Made by a program: the position numbers and the translations under genes. Positions 51,521-60,063 of a stretch of 64,000 nucleotides of DNA are shown one piece after another (within the stretch, counting starts at the first letter, position 1; each line of letters opens with the position of its first letter). Under the pieces are notes generated by a model, which made no database searches, had not been told where the DNA came from, and saw only the letters and a list, made by a program, of their open reading frames with translations. The stretch comes from DSNY01 sp040752195 (GTDB lineage Bacteria; Pseudomonadota; Gammaproteobacteria; Burkholderiales; Burkholderiaceae_F). Location: the NCBI GenBank assembly GCA_040752195.1, contig JBFMFC010000011.1, positions 19,615 to 83,614 on the forward strand, in the 5' to 3' direction.

Positions 51521-52447
51521 ATGAACGAGGATCCGAAGCGCTGGCGCATCGGGCTCGTCGGCTACGGCGAGGTCGGCCGCATCCTGGCCGAGGATCTGCG
51601 CGCGCAGGGCGTCGCGCAGCTATGCGCCTATGACATCAAGCTCGGCGGCCCGGCCGAGTCGCCGCTGCGGGAGCACGCGGCGCGATACGGCGTCCATCTG
51701 TGCGAATCGCATGCCGCGCTCGCGTCGGCGAGCGACCTGGTCGTGTCGGCCGTCACCGCCAGCCAGGCGGTTTGCGCGGCGCAGGCGTGCGCGCCGGCGA
51801 TGGCCCGCGGCGCCTGGTTCCTCGACTTCAACTCGGCTTCGCCGGGCGCGAAGGCGAGGGCGGCCGAGCCGATCGAGGGCGCCGGCGCCCGCTACGTCGA
51901 GGCGGCGGTGATGACCTCGGTGCCGCCGCACCGGATCAAGGTGCCGATGCTGCTCGGCGGCGCGCGCGCGGCGGAGCTCGCCCCGCTGCTCAACGCGCTC
52001 GGCTTCGCCGCCCGCTTCGTCAGCGACAGGCTGGGCGTGGCCGCGGCGACGAAGATGTGCCGCAGCGTGATGATCAAGGGGCTCGAAGCGATGGTGATCG
52101 AAAGCTTCACGGCGGCGCGCCACTACGGCGTCGAAGACGCCGTGATCGCGTCGCTCGCGGAGACCTTTCCCGGAATCGATTGGGAGCGCCAGGGCGCTTA
52201 CTTCTTCCAGCGCGTCATCGAACACGGCCGGCGCCGCGCCGAGGAGATGCGCGAGGTCGCGCAGACCGTGCGCGAAGCCGGCCTGCAGCCCTGGTCGTCG
52301 GCAGGTGCGGCCGAGCGGCAGGCGTGGATGGCCGACCTCGCCGACGCGGGCGTGTTCGGCGCGCGCGGGCAGGCGGGTTTCGCGCGCAGCGCGGACTGGC
52401 GTGCCGAAGCCGATCGAATCCTCGCGTCGCTCGGCAAGAAGGGTTGA
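51521..52447 (+). CDS. NAD(P)-dependent dehydrogenase, DUF1932 family
   Basis: 308-residue protein with an N-terminal Rossmann fold (IGLVGYGEVGRILAEDL) and a C-terminal helical domain containing GVAAATKMCRSVMIKGLEAMVIESF, as in the 6-phosphogluconate-dehydrogenase-like DUF1932 group. Such genes often lie in protocatechuate or gallate 4,5-cleavage operons, without a reaction known to me. It sits between ligK and ligI with short spacing, so it is expressed with the pathway. It may act on a keto acid intermediate or by-product. It is not a LigU tautomerase by sequence. Confidence 0.8.
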   Translation: MNEDPKRWRIGLVGYGEVGRILAEDLRAQGVAQLCAYDIKLGGPAESPLREHAARYGVHLCESHAALASASDLVVSAVTASQAVCAAQACAPAMARGAWFLDFNSASPGAKARAAEPIEGAGARYVEAAVMTSVPPHRIKVPMLLGGARAAELAPLLNALGFAARFVSDRLGVAAATKMCRSVMIKGLEAMVIESFTAARHYGVEDAVIASLAETFPGIDWERQGAYFFQRVIEHGRRRAEEMREVAQTVREAGLQPWSSAGAAERQAWMADLADAGVFGARGQAGFARSADWRAEADRILASLGKKG

Positions 52448-52448
52448 C

Positions 52449-53369
52449 ATGGGCTTCGACAAGACGCCGGGTTGGCTCGACTGGTGCGCGAGCCCGTCGA
52501 AGCCCCGCTTTCGGGTGCCGGCCGGCAGCGTCGACGCGCACTGCCATGTGTTCGGTCCGGGAAACGAGTTTCCGTACGCGCCCGAGCGCAAGTACACGCC
52601 CTGCGATGCGTCCAAGCGGCAGTTGTTCGCGCTGCGCGACCATCTGGGCTTCGCGCGCAACGTGATCGTGCAGGCGACCTGCCACGGCGCGGACAATCGC
52701 GCGATGGTCGACGCCTGCGTCGCCTCGCGGGGCAAGGCGCGCGGCGTGGCCACGGTCCGCCGCGGCGTGAGCGACGGCGAACTCGTCGACATGCACGCGG
52801 CCGGCGTGCGCGGCGTGCGCTTCAACTTCCTCAAGCGGCTGGTGGACTTCACGCCGAAGGGCGAACTGCTGGAGATCGCCCGGCGGATCGCGCCGCTCGG
52901 CTGGCACGTCGTCGTGTACTTCGAGGCGCAGGACCTGCCCGAGCTGTGGGACTTCTTCACCGCGCTGCCGACCACGGTCGTGGTCGACCACATGGGCCGG
53001 CCCGACGTGCGCAAGCCGGTCGACGGCCCCGAGTTCGAGCTGTTCGTCAGGCTGCTGCGCGAGCACCCGAACGTGTGGTCGAAGGTGAGCTGCCCCGAGC
53101 GGCTGAGCGTGTCGGGCCCGCCCGCGATGAACGGCGAGCGCAATGCCTATCGCGACGTCGTTCCGTTCGCGCGCCGCATCGTCGAGACCTTTCCGGACCG
53201 CGTGCTGTGGGGCACCGACTGGCCGCACCCGAATCTGAAGGACCACATGCCGGACGACGGCCTGCTGGTCGACTTCATCCCGCACATCGCGCCGACGGCC
53301 GAACTGCAGCGCAAGCTGCTGGTCGACAACCCGCTGCGGCTTTACTGGCCCGAAGAGGCCGGAACGTAG
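52449..53369 (+). CDS. ligI: 2-Pyrone-4,6-dicarboxylate lactonase
   Basis: 306-residue amidohydrolase that opens 2-pyrone-4,6-dicarboxylate to 4-oxalomesaconate. D29-A-H31-C-H33 is the N-terminal motif (VDAHCHVFGP). VVVDHMGRPDV and GTDWPHPNLK hold the later catalytic His and Asp residues, and NPLRLYWPEE ends the protein. The ATG is one base after the stop of the preceding gene. Confidence 0.94.
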   Translation: MGFDKTPGWLDWCASPSKPRFRVPAGSVDAHCHVFGPGNEFPYAPERKYTPCDASKRQLFALRDHLGFARNVIVQATCHGADNRAMVDACVASRGKARGVATVRRGVSDGELVDMHAAGVRGVRFNFLKRLVDFTPKGELLEIARRIAPLGWHVVVYFEAQDLPELWDFFTALPTTVVVDHMGRPDVRKPVDGPEFELFVRLLREHPNVWSKVSCPERLSVSGPPAMNGERNAYRDVVPFARRIVETFPDRVLWGTDWPHPNLKDHMPDDGLLVDFIPHIAPTAELQRKLLVDNPLRLYWPEEAGT

Positions 53370-53378
53370 GAGGCCCTC

Positions 53379-53822
53379 ATGGCATTGGACAAGCCGTACA
53401 AGGACATTCCGGGAACGATCATCTTCGACGCCGACCAGGCGCGCAGGGGATACTGGCTCAACCAGTTCTGCATGAGCCTGATGAAGGCCGAGAACCGCGC
53501 GCGCTTCAAGGCGAACGAGCGCGCCTATCTCGACGAGTGGCCGATGACCGAGGAGCAGAAGCAGGCCGTCATGGCGCGCGACCTGAACCGCTGCATGGCG
53601 CTCGGCGGCAACATCTACTTCCTCGCCAAGATCGGCGCCACCGACGGCAAGAGCTTCCAGCAGATGGCCGGCAGCATGACCGGGATGACCGAACAGGAGT
53701 ATCGCGACATGATGCTGGCCGGAGGCCGCTCGATCGAGGGTAACCGCCACCTCGGCGAAGACGGCGACGCGCAGCCGCACCGCCAGCCCCAGGGCCGGGC
53801 GCACCGCAGCGGGCAAGTCTGA
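53379..53822 (+). CDS. ligA: Protocatechuate 4,5-dioxygenase alpha subunit
   Basis: 147-residue small subunit of the extradiol dioxygenase. It has the LigA signature: IPGTIIFDADQARRGYWLNQFCMSLMKAENR, FKANERAYLDEWPMTEEQKQAV, and GGNIYFLAKIGATDGKSFQQMAGSMTGM. The C-terminal 20 residues are polar and probably disordered. A strong GTAGGAGG precedes the ATG. It is followed after 2 bases by the catalytic subunit. Confidence 0.95.
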   Translation: MALDKPYKDIPGTIIFDADQARRGYWLNQFCMSLMKAENRARFKANERAYLDEWPMTEEQKQAVMARDLNRCMALGGNIYFLAKIGATDGKSFQQMAGSMTGMTEQEYRDMMLAGGRSIEGNRHLGEDGDAQPHRQPQGRAHRSGQV

Positions 53823-53824
53823 CC

Positions 53825-54679
53825 ATGGCGCGCATCACGGCTTCCGTCTACACCTCCCACGTGCCGGCGATCGGCGCCGCGCTCGACCTCGGCAAGGCGC
53901 ACGAGCCGTACTGGCAGAAGGTCTTCGCGGGCTACGAGGCGTCGAAGCAGTGGATGAGAGAACACACGCCCGACGTGATCTTCCTCGTCTACAACGACCA
54001 CGCAAACGCCTTCAGCCTCGAGCTCATCCCGACCTTCGCGATCGGCTGCGCGGCCGAGTTCCCGATCGCCGACGAGGGCTGGGGGCCGCGCCCTGTGCCG
54101 AAGGTCATCGGCCACCCGGAACTGGCTTCGCACGTCGCGCACAGCGTGATCCAGGACGACTTCGACCTGACCATCGTCAACCGGATGGAGGTCGACCACG
54201 GGCTGACGGTGCCGCTGTCGCTGCTGTTCGGTCAGCCCGAGGCCTGGCCGTCGCGGGTCATTCCGTTCGCCGTCAATGTCGTGCAATACCCGGTGCCGTC
54301 GGGCCGGCGCTGCTTCGCGCTCGGCCAGGCGATTCGCAAGGCGATCGAGACCTTCGACGAGCCGTTGAACGTGCAGATCTGGGGCACCGGCGGCATGAGC
54401 CACCAGTTGCAGGGCGCGCGCGCCGGGCTGATCAACAGGGAGTGGGACAACCGTTTCCTCGACCGGCTGATCGACGATCCGGCCGGGCTCGCCGAGACGC
54501 CGCACATCGAATACGTACGCGAGGCGGGCTCCGAAGGCATCGAGCTGGTGATGTGGCTCGTCGCGCGCGGCGCGATGGCCGATGTGGCCGGCGGCGCCAA
54601 GCCCCGCGTCAGGCACCGCTTCTATCACGTCCCCGCCAGCAATACCGCCGTCGGGCACCTGGTCCTGGAGAACGCATGA
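53825..54679 (+). CDS. ligB: Protocatechuate 4,5-dioxygenase beta (catalytic) subunit
   Basis: 284-residue iron(II) subunit that cleaves protocatechuate between carbons 4 and 5. Iron ligands by family alignment are His12 (YTSHVP), His59 (VYNDHAN) and Glu240 (SEGIELVMW); His193 (GGMSHQL) is the catalytic base. All are present. Its product is 4-carboxy-2-hydroxymuconate-6-semialdehyde, the substrate of the next gene, which it overlaps by ATGA. Confidence 0.96.
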   Translation: MARITASVYTSHVPAIGAALDLGKAHEPYWQKVFAGYEASKQWMREHTPDVIFLVYNDHANAFSLELIPTFAIGCAAEFPIADEGWGPRPVPKVIGHPELASHVAHSVIQDDFDLTIVNRMEVDHGLTVPLSLLFGQPEAWPSRVIPFAVNVVQYPVPSGRRCFALGQAIRKAIETFDEPLNVQIWGTGGMSHQLQGARAGLINREWDNRFLDRLIDDPAGLAETPHIEYVREAGSEGIELVMWLVARGAMADVAGGAKPRVRHRFYHVPASNTAVGHLVLENA

Positions 54680-55635
54680 GCAAGACGATTGGCGTGGCGC
54701 TGGCCGGTGCCGGCGCGTTCGGCATCAAGCATCTGGAGGCGATGCAGAAGATCGAAGGCGTGCGCGTGGTCTCGCTGGTCGGCCGCGAACTCGCCAAGAC
54801 GCGCGAAGTGGCCGACCGGTTCGGCATCGGCCACGTGACCACCGATCTCGCCGAAACGCTCGCGCGCAACGACGTCGACGCGGTGATCCTCGCCACCCCG
54901 ACGCAGCTTCACGCGGCGCAGGGCGTCGCCTGCCTGCGAGCGGGCAAGCACGTGCAGATCGAGATCCCGCTGTGCGACCGGCTGGCCGACGGCGAAGCGG
55001 TGGTCGCGTTGCAGAAGCAGACCGGGCTGGTCGCGATGTGCGGCCACACGCGCCGCTTCAATCCGAGCCACCAGTGGGTGCACCGGCGGATCAAGGCGGG
55101 CGAACTGTCGATTCAGCAGATGGACGTGCAGACGTATTTTTTCCGCCGCACCAACATCAACGCGCTGGGCCAGCCGCGCTCGTGGACCGACCACCTGCTA
55201 TGGCACCACGCGGCGCACACCGTCGATCTGTTCGCCTACCAGACCGGCGGCGAGATCGTCGCCGCCAATGCGCTGCAGGGTCCGATCCATCCGACGCTGG
55301 GCATCGCAATGGACATGTCGATCCAGCTCAAGTCGAGCACCGGCGCGATCTGCACGCTGTCGCTGTCGTTCAACAACGACGGCCCGCTCGGCACGTTCTT
55401 CCGCTACATCTGCGACAACGGCACGTTCATCGCGCGTTACGACGACCTGTACGACGGCAAGGACAACAGGATCGACGTGTCGAAGGTCGACGTGTCGATC
55501 AACGGCATCGAACTGCAGGACCGCGAATTCTTCGCCGCGATCCGCGCCGGCCGCGAACCGAACGCGAGCGTGGCGCAGGTGCTGCCGTGCTATCGCACGC
55601 TGCACCGGCTCGAGCAGCAGTTGGTGGCCGCCTGA
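54676..55635 (+). CDS. ligC: 4-Carboxy-2-hydroxymuconate-6-semialdehyde dehydrogenase
   Basis: 319-residue NADP-dependent dehydrogenase of the Gfo/Idh/MocA fold. GVALAGAGAFGIKHLEAM is the Rossmann loop, AVILATPTQLHAAQGVACLRAGKHVQIEIPLCD follows, and GHTRRFNPSHQWVHRRI and HHAAHTVDLFAYQTG are typical LigC stretches. It oxidises the hemiacetal form of the semialdehyde to 2-pyrone-4,6-dicarboxylate, which LigI then hydrolyses. Confidence 0.94.
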   Translation: MSKTIGVALAGAGAFGIKHLEAMQKIEGVRVVSLVGRELAKTREVADRFGIGHVTTDLAETLARNDVDAVILATPTQLHAAQGVACLRAGKHVQIEIPLCDRLADGEAVVALQKQTGLVAMCGHTRRFNPSHQWVHRRIKAGELSIQQMDVQTYFFRRTNINALGQPRSWTDHLLWHHAAHTVDLFAYQTGGEIVAANALQGPIHPTLGIAMDMSIQLKSSTGAICTLSLSFNNDGPLGTFFRYICDNGTFIARYDDLYDGKDNRIDVSKVDVSINGIELQDREFFAAIRAGREPNASVAQVLPCYRTLHRLEQQLVAA

Positions 55636-55658
55636 GACGGATCTCACGGACCGCAACC

Positions 55659-56645
55659 ATGCAGACGCGGAAAATCGGCCCGTTCGAGGTTTCGGCCATC
55701 GGCCTGGGCTGCATGAACCTCAGCCACGCCTATGGGACGCCGCCTGCGCCGGATGCCGGCGCACGCCTGCTGCTGCGCGCGCTGGAACTCGGGGTGAACC
55801 ACTTCGATACCGCGGCCCTTTACGGTTTCGGCGCGAACGAAGAGCTGGTCGGGCGCGTGCTCGGGCCGTACCGCGAGCGCATCGTGCTGGCGAGCAAGTG
55901 CGGAATGACCGGCGTGGACGGCAAGCGCGTGATCGACGGCCGGCCGCAGACGTTGAAGCGCACGTGCGAGGACAGCCTGCGGCGCCTGCACACCGACGTG
56001 ATCGACCTGTACTACCTGCATCGCTGGGACAGGAAGGTGCCGATCGAGGACAGCGTCGGCGCGCTCGCCGATCTCGTCCGTGCCGGCAAGGTGCGTGCGA
56101 TCGGCCTGTCGGAGGTCTCGGCCGCGACGCTGCGGCGGGCGCACGCCGCGCATCCGATCGCGGCGCTGCAGAACGAGTACTCGGTGTGGACGCGCAATCC
56201 CGAGATCGCCGGCCTCGACGCGTGCAGGGCGCTCGGCGTCGCGCTCGTCGCGTTCAGCCCGCTCGCGCGCGGCTTCCTGACCGGCACGCTGCGCGACGCG
56301 ACCGCGTTCGAAGAAAAGGACATCCGCCGCCAGATGCCGCGCTTCGCGCCGGACAACTACGCGGCGAACCTGCGCCTGCTCGACGGTTTTATCGCGCTCG
56401 CGCGCGAAGCCGGCTGCACGCCGGCCCAGCTCGCGCTGGCGTGGCTGCTGGCGCGCGGCGACCACGTCGTGCCGATTCCGGGCACGCGCAGCACGGCGCA
56501 CCTCGAAGAGAACGTCGCCGCCGCAGCCGTCCGGCTCCCGGCCGACCTGGTCGCGCGGATCGACGCGCTGATCAACCAGCAAACGGTCGCCGGCGCGCGC
56601 TACAACGCGGCGACACAGGCCGAGATCGACACCGAGGAGTTCTGA
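55659..56645 (+). CDS. Aldo/keto reductase
   Basis: 328-residue NADPH-dependent reductase with a complete catalytic tetrad: Asp50 and Tyr55 (FDTAALYG), Lys80 (ASKCG) and His121 (YYLHRWD). IPGTRSTAHLEENVAA binds the cofactor phosphate. It is encoded 23 bases after ligC in the same direction, so it probably belongs to the operon, though no reduction is needed in the standard pathway. It could detoxify an aldehyde intermediate or act on a related aromatic aldehyde. Confidence 0.88.
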   Translation: MQTRKIGPFEVSAIGLGCMNLSHAYGTPPAPDAGARLLLRALELGVNHFDTAALYGFGANEELVGRVLGPYRERIVLASKCGMTGVDGKRVIDGRPQTLKRTCEDSLRRLHTDVIDLYYLHRWDRKVPIEDSVGALADLVRAGKVRAIGLSEVSAATLRRAHAAHPIAALQNEYSVWTRNPEIAGLDACRALGVALVAFSPLARGFLTGTLRDATAFEEKDIRRQMPRFAPDNYAANLRLLDGFIALAREAGCTPAQLALAWLLARGDHVVPIPGTRSTAHLEENVAAAAVRLPADLVARIDALINQQTVAGARYNAATQAEIDTEEF

Positions 56646-57122
56646 GCCGCGCGGCGGCTGGTCCCTGCGGTGTGCGATCTCGGAACGCGTGCCGCAGACC
56701 GACCATCATGCCCGGCTTGCGACATCCCTGCCCCGACCGTGCCGCCCAAGGTGGGTGAGACGGCCGCCGTGCCGTCGTTGCTCGCGAAGCCGGCGGTCGG
56801 GTCGCGAGAAGCTCGCGGTCGTGCGCGTTCGAGGCGCCGTCGGGTGTGTGATCGACGGGCTCGACGTAGCCCAGGGATTCGCCCGCGGCAAATCGCCGAC
56901 GCGCCTGCGGTGAAGGCGGCGAGCCGCGGTCCGGTACCGCCCGCTTCGTCCCGCAAGCGGTGCATGTCGCACCGCAGCCGTGCGCAGCCGCGCCGCATGT
57001 CGCTCCACGGTGCAGCGTCGCGGTCCGCACGCGCATTGCGGTTGGGCGCGCGACGGGCACGATTCTTGATGCTCCCGAATACGGTGCGCCGCCAATCGGC
57101 GCCAACGTCGGAGAGGGCATTC
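56646..57122. other. Intergenic region upstream of urtA with an inverted repeat
   Basis: 477 bases without a gene I would defend. At 56957-56975 there is GCGGTGC-ATGTC-GCACCGC, a perfect 7-base inverted repeat with a five-base centre, either a hairpin or an operator. The half-site order (GGTGC...GCACC) is the reverse of NtrC sites. The sigma54-like promoter for urtA is at the right end. Nothing else stands out. Confidence 0.5.
57055..57070 (+). promoter_or_regulatory. Sigma54-like promoter candidate for the urea transport operon
   Basis: GGGCACG, four bases, TTGAT (57055-57070) matches TGGCACG-N4-TTGCW, with GG at 57056-57057 and G at 57068. The normally invariant C at -12 is A here. The start would be near 57081, with GGAGAGG (57110-57116) before the urtA ATG at 57123. 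Urea transport genes are commonly under NtrC control, which makes the weak -12 match worth keeping. Confidence 0.4.
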
Positions 57123-58382
57123 ATGAGCATCAATCGCAGGCGATTCATCCAAGCCACGGGCGCGGCGGCGCTCTTCGCCGCGCAGTTCGAAGCATTCGGT
57201 CAGAGCAAGGCGCCGATCAAGGTCGGCATCCTGCACTCGCTGTCGGGCACGATGGCGATCTCGGAGACGGCGCTGAAGGAAACCGCGCTGATGACGATCG
57301 CCGACATCAACGCCAAGGGCGGCGTGCTGGGCCGGCCGCTGGAGCCGGTGGTCGTCGATCCGGCTTCCAATTGGCCGCTGTTCGCCGAGAAGGCGCGCCA
57401 GTTGATCACGCAGGACAAGGTCGCGGTCGTGTTCGGCTGCTGGACCAGCGTGTCGCGCAAGAGCGTGCTGCCGGTGTTCAAGGAGCTGAATCACCTGCTC
57501 TTCTATCCGGTGCAGTACGAAGGCGAGGAGCTCGAGAAGAACGTCTTCTACACCGGCGCGGCGCCGAATCAGCAGGCGATTCCCGCGACCGAGTACCTGA
57601 TGAGCAAGGAAGGCGGCGCCGCCAAGCGCTTCTTCCTGCTCGGCACCGACTACGTGTATCCGCGCACGACGAACAAGATCCTGCGCGCTTTCCTGAAGAG
57701 CAAGGGTGTGGCCGAGAAGGACATCGAGGAGATCTATACGCCGTTCGGCCACAGCGACTACCAGACGATCGTCGGCAACATCAAGAAGTTCGCCGGCGGC
57801 GGCAAGACGTGCGTGATCTCGACGATCAACGGCGACTCGAACGTCCCCTTCTACAAGGAGCTCGGCAACGCCGGGCTGAAGGCGAAGGACGTGCCGGTGG
57901 TCGCCTTCTCGGTCGGCGAGGAGGAGCTGAGGGGCGTGGATACCAAGCCGCTCGTGGGCCATCTGGCGGCGTGGAACTACTTCATGTCGCTGAAGAACCC
58001 GCAGAACGAGGCGTTCATCAAGATGTACAAGGACTGGGCGGCGAAGCAGAAGCTGCCGAACGCCGACAAGGTCGTCACCAACGATCCGATGGAGGCGACC
58101 TACATCGGCATCCACATGTGGAAGCAGGCCGTCGAAAAGGCCAAGACCACCGACGTCGAGCCGGTGATCAAGGCCGTCTCCGGCCAGACGTTCGATGCGC
58201 CGTGCGGCTTCAAGGTCAAGATGGACGAGAAGAACCACCATCTGCACAAGCCGGTGTTCATCGGCGAGGTACGCGCCGACGGCCAGTTCAACGTCGTGTG
58301 GAAGACCAAGGGGCCGCTGCGCGCGCAACCGTGGAGCCCGTTCATCTCCGGCAACGAGAAGAAGCCGGACTATCCGGCCTGA
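57123..58382 (+). CDS. urtA: Urea ABC transporter substrate-binding protein
   Basis: 419-residue periplasmic urea-binding protein. A twin-arginine signal (NRRRFIQATGAAALFAAQ) is followed by KVGILHSLSGTMAISETALKE, VVFGCWTSVSRKSVLPVFKE, LLFYPVQYEGEE and the C-terminal NHHLHKPVFIGEV, all typical of UrtA. GGAGAGG precedes the ATG. A hairpin separates it from urtB. Confidence 0.94.
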   Translation: MSINRRRFIQATGAAALFAAQFEAFGQSKAPIKVGILHSLSGTMAISETALKETALMTIADINAKGGVLGRPLEPVVVDPASNWPLFAEKARQLITQDKVAVVFGCWTSVSRKSVLPVFKELNHLLFYPVQYEGEELEKNVFYTGAAPNQQAIPATEYLMSKEGGAAKRFFLLGTDYVYPRTTNKILRAFLKSKGVAEKDIEEIYTPFGHSDYQTIVGNIKKFAGGGKTCVISTINGDSNVPFYKELGNAGLKAKDVPVVAFSVGEEELRGVDTKPLVGHLAAWNYFMSLKNPQNEAFIKMYKDWAAKQKLPNADKVVTNDPMEATYIGIHMWKQAVEKAKTTDVEPVIKAVSGQTFDAPCGFKVKMDEKNHHLHKPVFIGEVRADGQFNVVWKTKGPLRAQPWSPFISGNEKKPDYPA

Positions 58383-58398
58383 CGATCTGGCCCTGCAA

Positions 58399-58431
58399 GC
58401 GTGCGGCTCCGCCTCGGACGGGGCCGCACGC
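58399..58431. repeat. Hairpin between urtA and urtB
   Basis: GCGTGCGGC and GCCGCACGC form a perfect 9-bp stem, with a further TCCG-CCT-CGGA inside. There is no T-run. The position just after a binding-protein gene is typical of elements that stabilise its mRNA or reduce downstream transcription. Confidence 0.65.
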
Positions 58432-58452
58432 ACGGCGGGACGGGAGACACGA

Positions 58453-60063
58453 ATGCAACTGCTGCTGCGCACGCTGCTGTGCGCGCTGACGCTGCTTGCC
58501 TGCCCTTCGCAGGCCGCGCTCGACCCGGCGCTGGTCGCGCAGCTCGGCGCCGACGATCCGGATGCGAGGGTCGAGGCGATCCGCAGGCTGGTCGCGACTG
58601 AAGACGCGCGTGCCGAAACGATCCTCAAGGCGCTCGGCGACGAGGCGCTCGCGCTGATCGACGACGGCAGGCGCGCCGTGATCCTCGCCGACCGCAGCAT
58701 GCTCGATGCCGCGACCGGCGCGCAGCTCGGGGCCGCGCCTGCCGGGATCGCGCCGATCGTCATCAACAACCGCCTCCGCGGCGAAATCGCCTCCGCGCTG
58801 GCCGCGCTCAAGCTCGGCGCCGCCGATCGCGCGACGCGGCTGGCGGCGGCGAAGGAACTGCAGGGGTCCGACAACGAAGACCTGCTGCCCCTCCTTGAGC
58901 GCGCGGAGGCCAGAGAGACGGACGCCGAAGTCCGCGCCACGCTCGCGCTGGCCGCCGCTTCGCTGGCGCTGAAAAGCGCCGATGCCGGGCAGCGGCTGCG
59001 CGCCGCGCAGGCGCTCGCTGCGAGCGACGATCCGCAGGTGCGGCAGATGCTGGCGACGATGATCGCGCCGGCCAAGGACGGCAGCTACCCGGAGCCCGAC
59101 GCGCGCGTGCGCGCCGCGGCGCAAGCGTCGCTCGCGCAGATCAACGGCCGGCTGCGCACGACGGAGACGCTGCTCGCCGTCTTTTCGGGCGTGAGCCTCG
59201 GCTCGATCCTGCTGCTGGCGGCACTCGGGCTGGCGATCACCTATGGGCTGATGGGCATCATCAACATGGCGCACGGCGAGTTTCTGATGCTCGGCGCCTA
59301 TGCGACCTTCGTCGTGCAGGGGCTGTTCCGCGCCTATTTCCCGCAGGCATTCGACTGGTACGTGATCGCGGCGCTGCCGGTCGCGTTCGCCGTCACCGCG
59401 GCGATCGGCATGGCGTTGGAGCGCGGCGTGCTGCGCTGGCTGTACGGGCGGCCGCTGGAGACGCTGCTGACGACGTGGGGCGTGAGCCTGCTGCTGATGC
59501 AGGCGTGCCGCTCGATCTTCGGCGCGCAGAACGTCGAGGTCGAAAACCCCGGGTGGCTGTCCGGCGGCGTGCCGCTCGCCGGCGGCTACGTGCTGCCGTT
59601 CAACCGCATCGCGATCATCGCCTTCGCGCTGGCGGTGTTGCTCGCGGTGTGGCTGGTGATCAACCGCACGCGGCTCGGGCTGTTCGTGCGCGGCGTCACG
59701 CAGAACCGCGCGATGGCCGGCTGCGCCGGCGTGCCGACGCATCGCGTGGACATGCTGACGTTCGGGCTCGGCTCGGGGGTGGCGGGCCTCGGCGGCGTCG
59801 CGCTGTCGCAGATCGGCAATGTGGGACCGGATCTCGGGCAGAGCTACATCGTCGACAGCTTCATGGTCGTCGTGCTCGGCGGGGTGGGCCAGCTCGCCGG
59901 CACCGTGATCGCCGCGCTCGGGCTGGGTGCGATCGCCAAGCTGCTCGAGCCCTGGTCCGGCGCCGTGCTCGCGAAGATCATGGTCCTGGTCTTCGTCATC
60001 CTGTTCATCCAGAAGCGGCCGGCCGGGCTGTTCGCGCTGAAGGGACGGAGCGCCGAAGCATGA
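58453..60063 (+). CDS. urtB: Urea ABC transporter permease UrtB
   Basis: 536-residue permease. A signal-like N-terminus (LLLRTLLCALTLLACPSQA) and about 215 residues of helical, HEAT-like extracytoplasmic sequence precede the LivH-type membrane domain, which begins near SLGSILLLAALGLAITYGLMGIINMAHGEFLMLGAY. This long N-terminal part is characteristic of UrtB. Later come GLFVRGVTQNRAMAGCAGVPTHRVDMLTFGLGSGVAGLGG and the final helices. It overlaps urtC by ATGA. Confidence 0.93.
   Translation: MQLLLRTLLCALTLLACPSQAALDPALVAQLGADDPDARVEAIRRLVATEDARAETILKALGDEALALIDDGRRAVILADRSMLDAATGAQLGAAPAGIAPIVINNRLRGEIASALAALKLGAADRATRLAAAKELQGSDNEDLLPLLERAEARETDAEVRATLALAAASLALKSADAGQRLRAAQALAASDDPQVRQMLATMIAPAKDGSYPEPDARVRAAAQASLAQINGRLRTTETLLAVFSGVSLGSILLLAALGLAITYGLMGIINMAHGEFLMLGAYATFVVQGLFRAYFPQAFDWYVIAALPVAFAVTAAIGMALERGVLRWLYGRPLETLLTTWGVSLLLMQACRSIFGAQNVEVENPGWLSGGVPLAGGYVLPFNRIAIIAFALAVLLAVWLVINRTRLGLFVRGVTQNRAMAGCAGVPTHRVDMLTFGLGSGVAGLGGVALSQIGNVGPDLGQSYIVDSFMVVVLGGVGQLAGTVIAALGLGAIAKLLEPWSGAVLAKIMVLVFVILFIQKRPAGLFALKGRSAEA

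Noticed and set aside
56957..56975. GGTGC...GCACC repeat considered as an NtrC site for urtA
   Set aside because: NtrC half-sites are in the order GCACC...GGTGC; the order here is reversed, so only an inverted repeat is reported.
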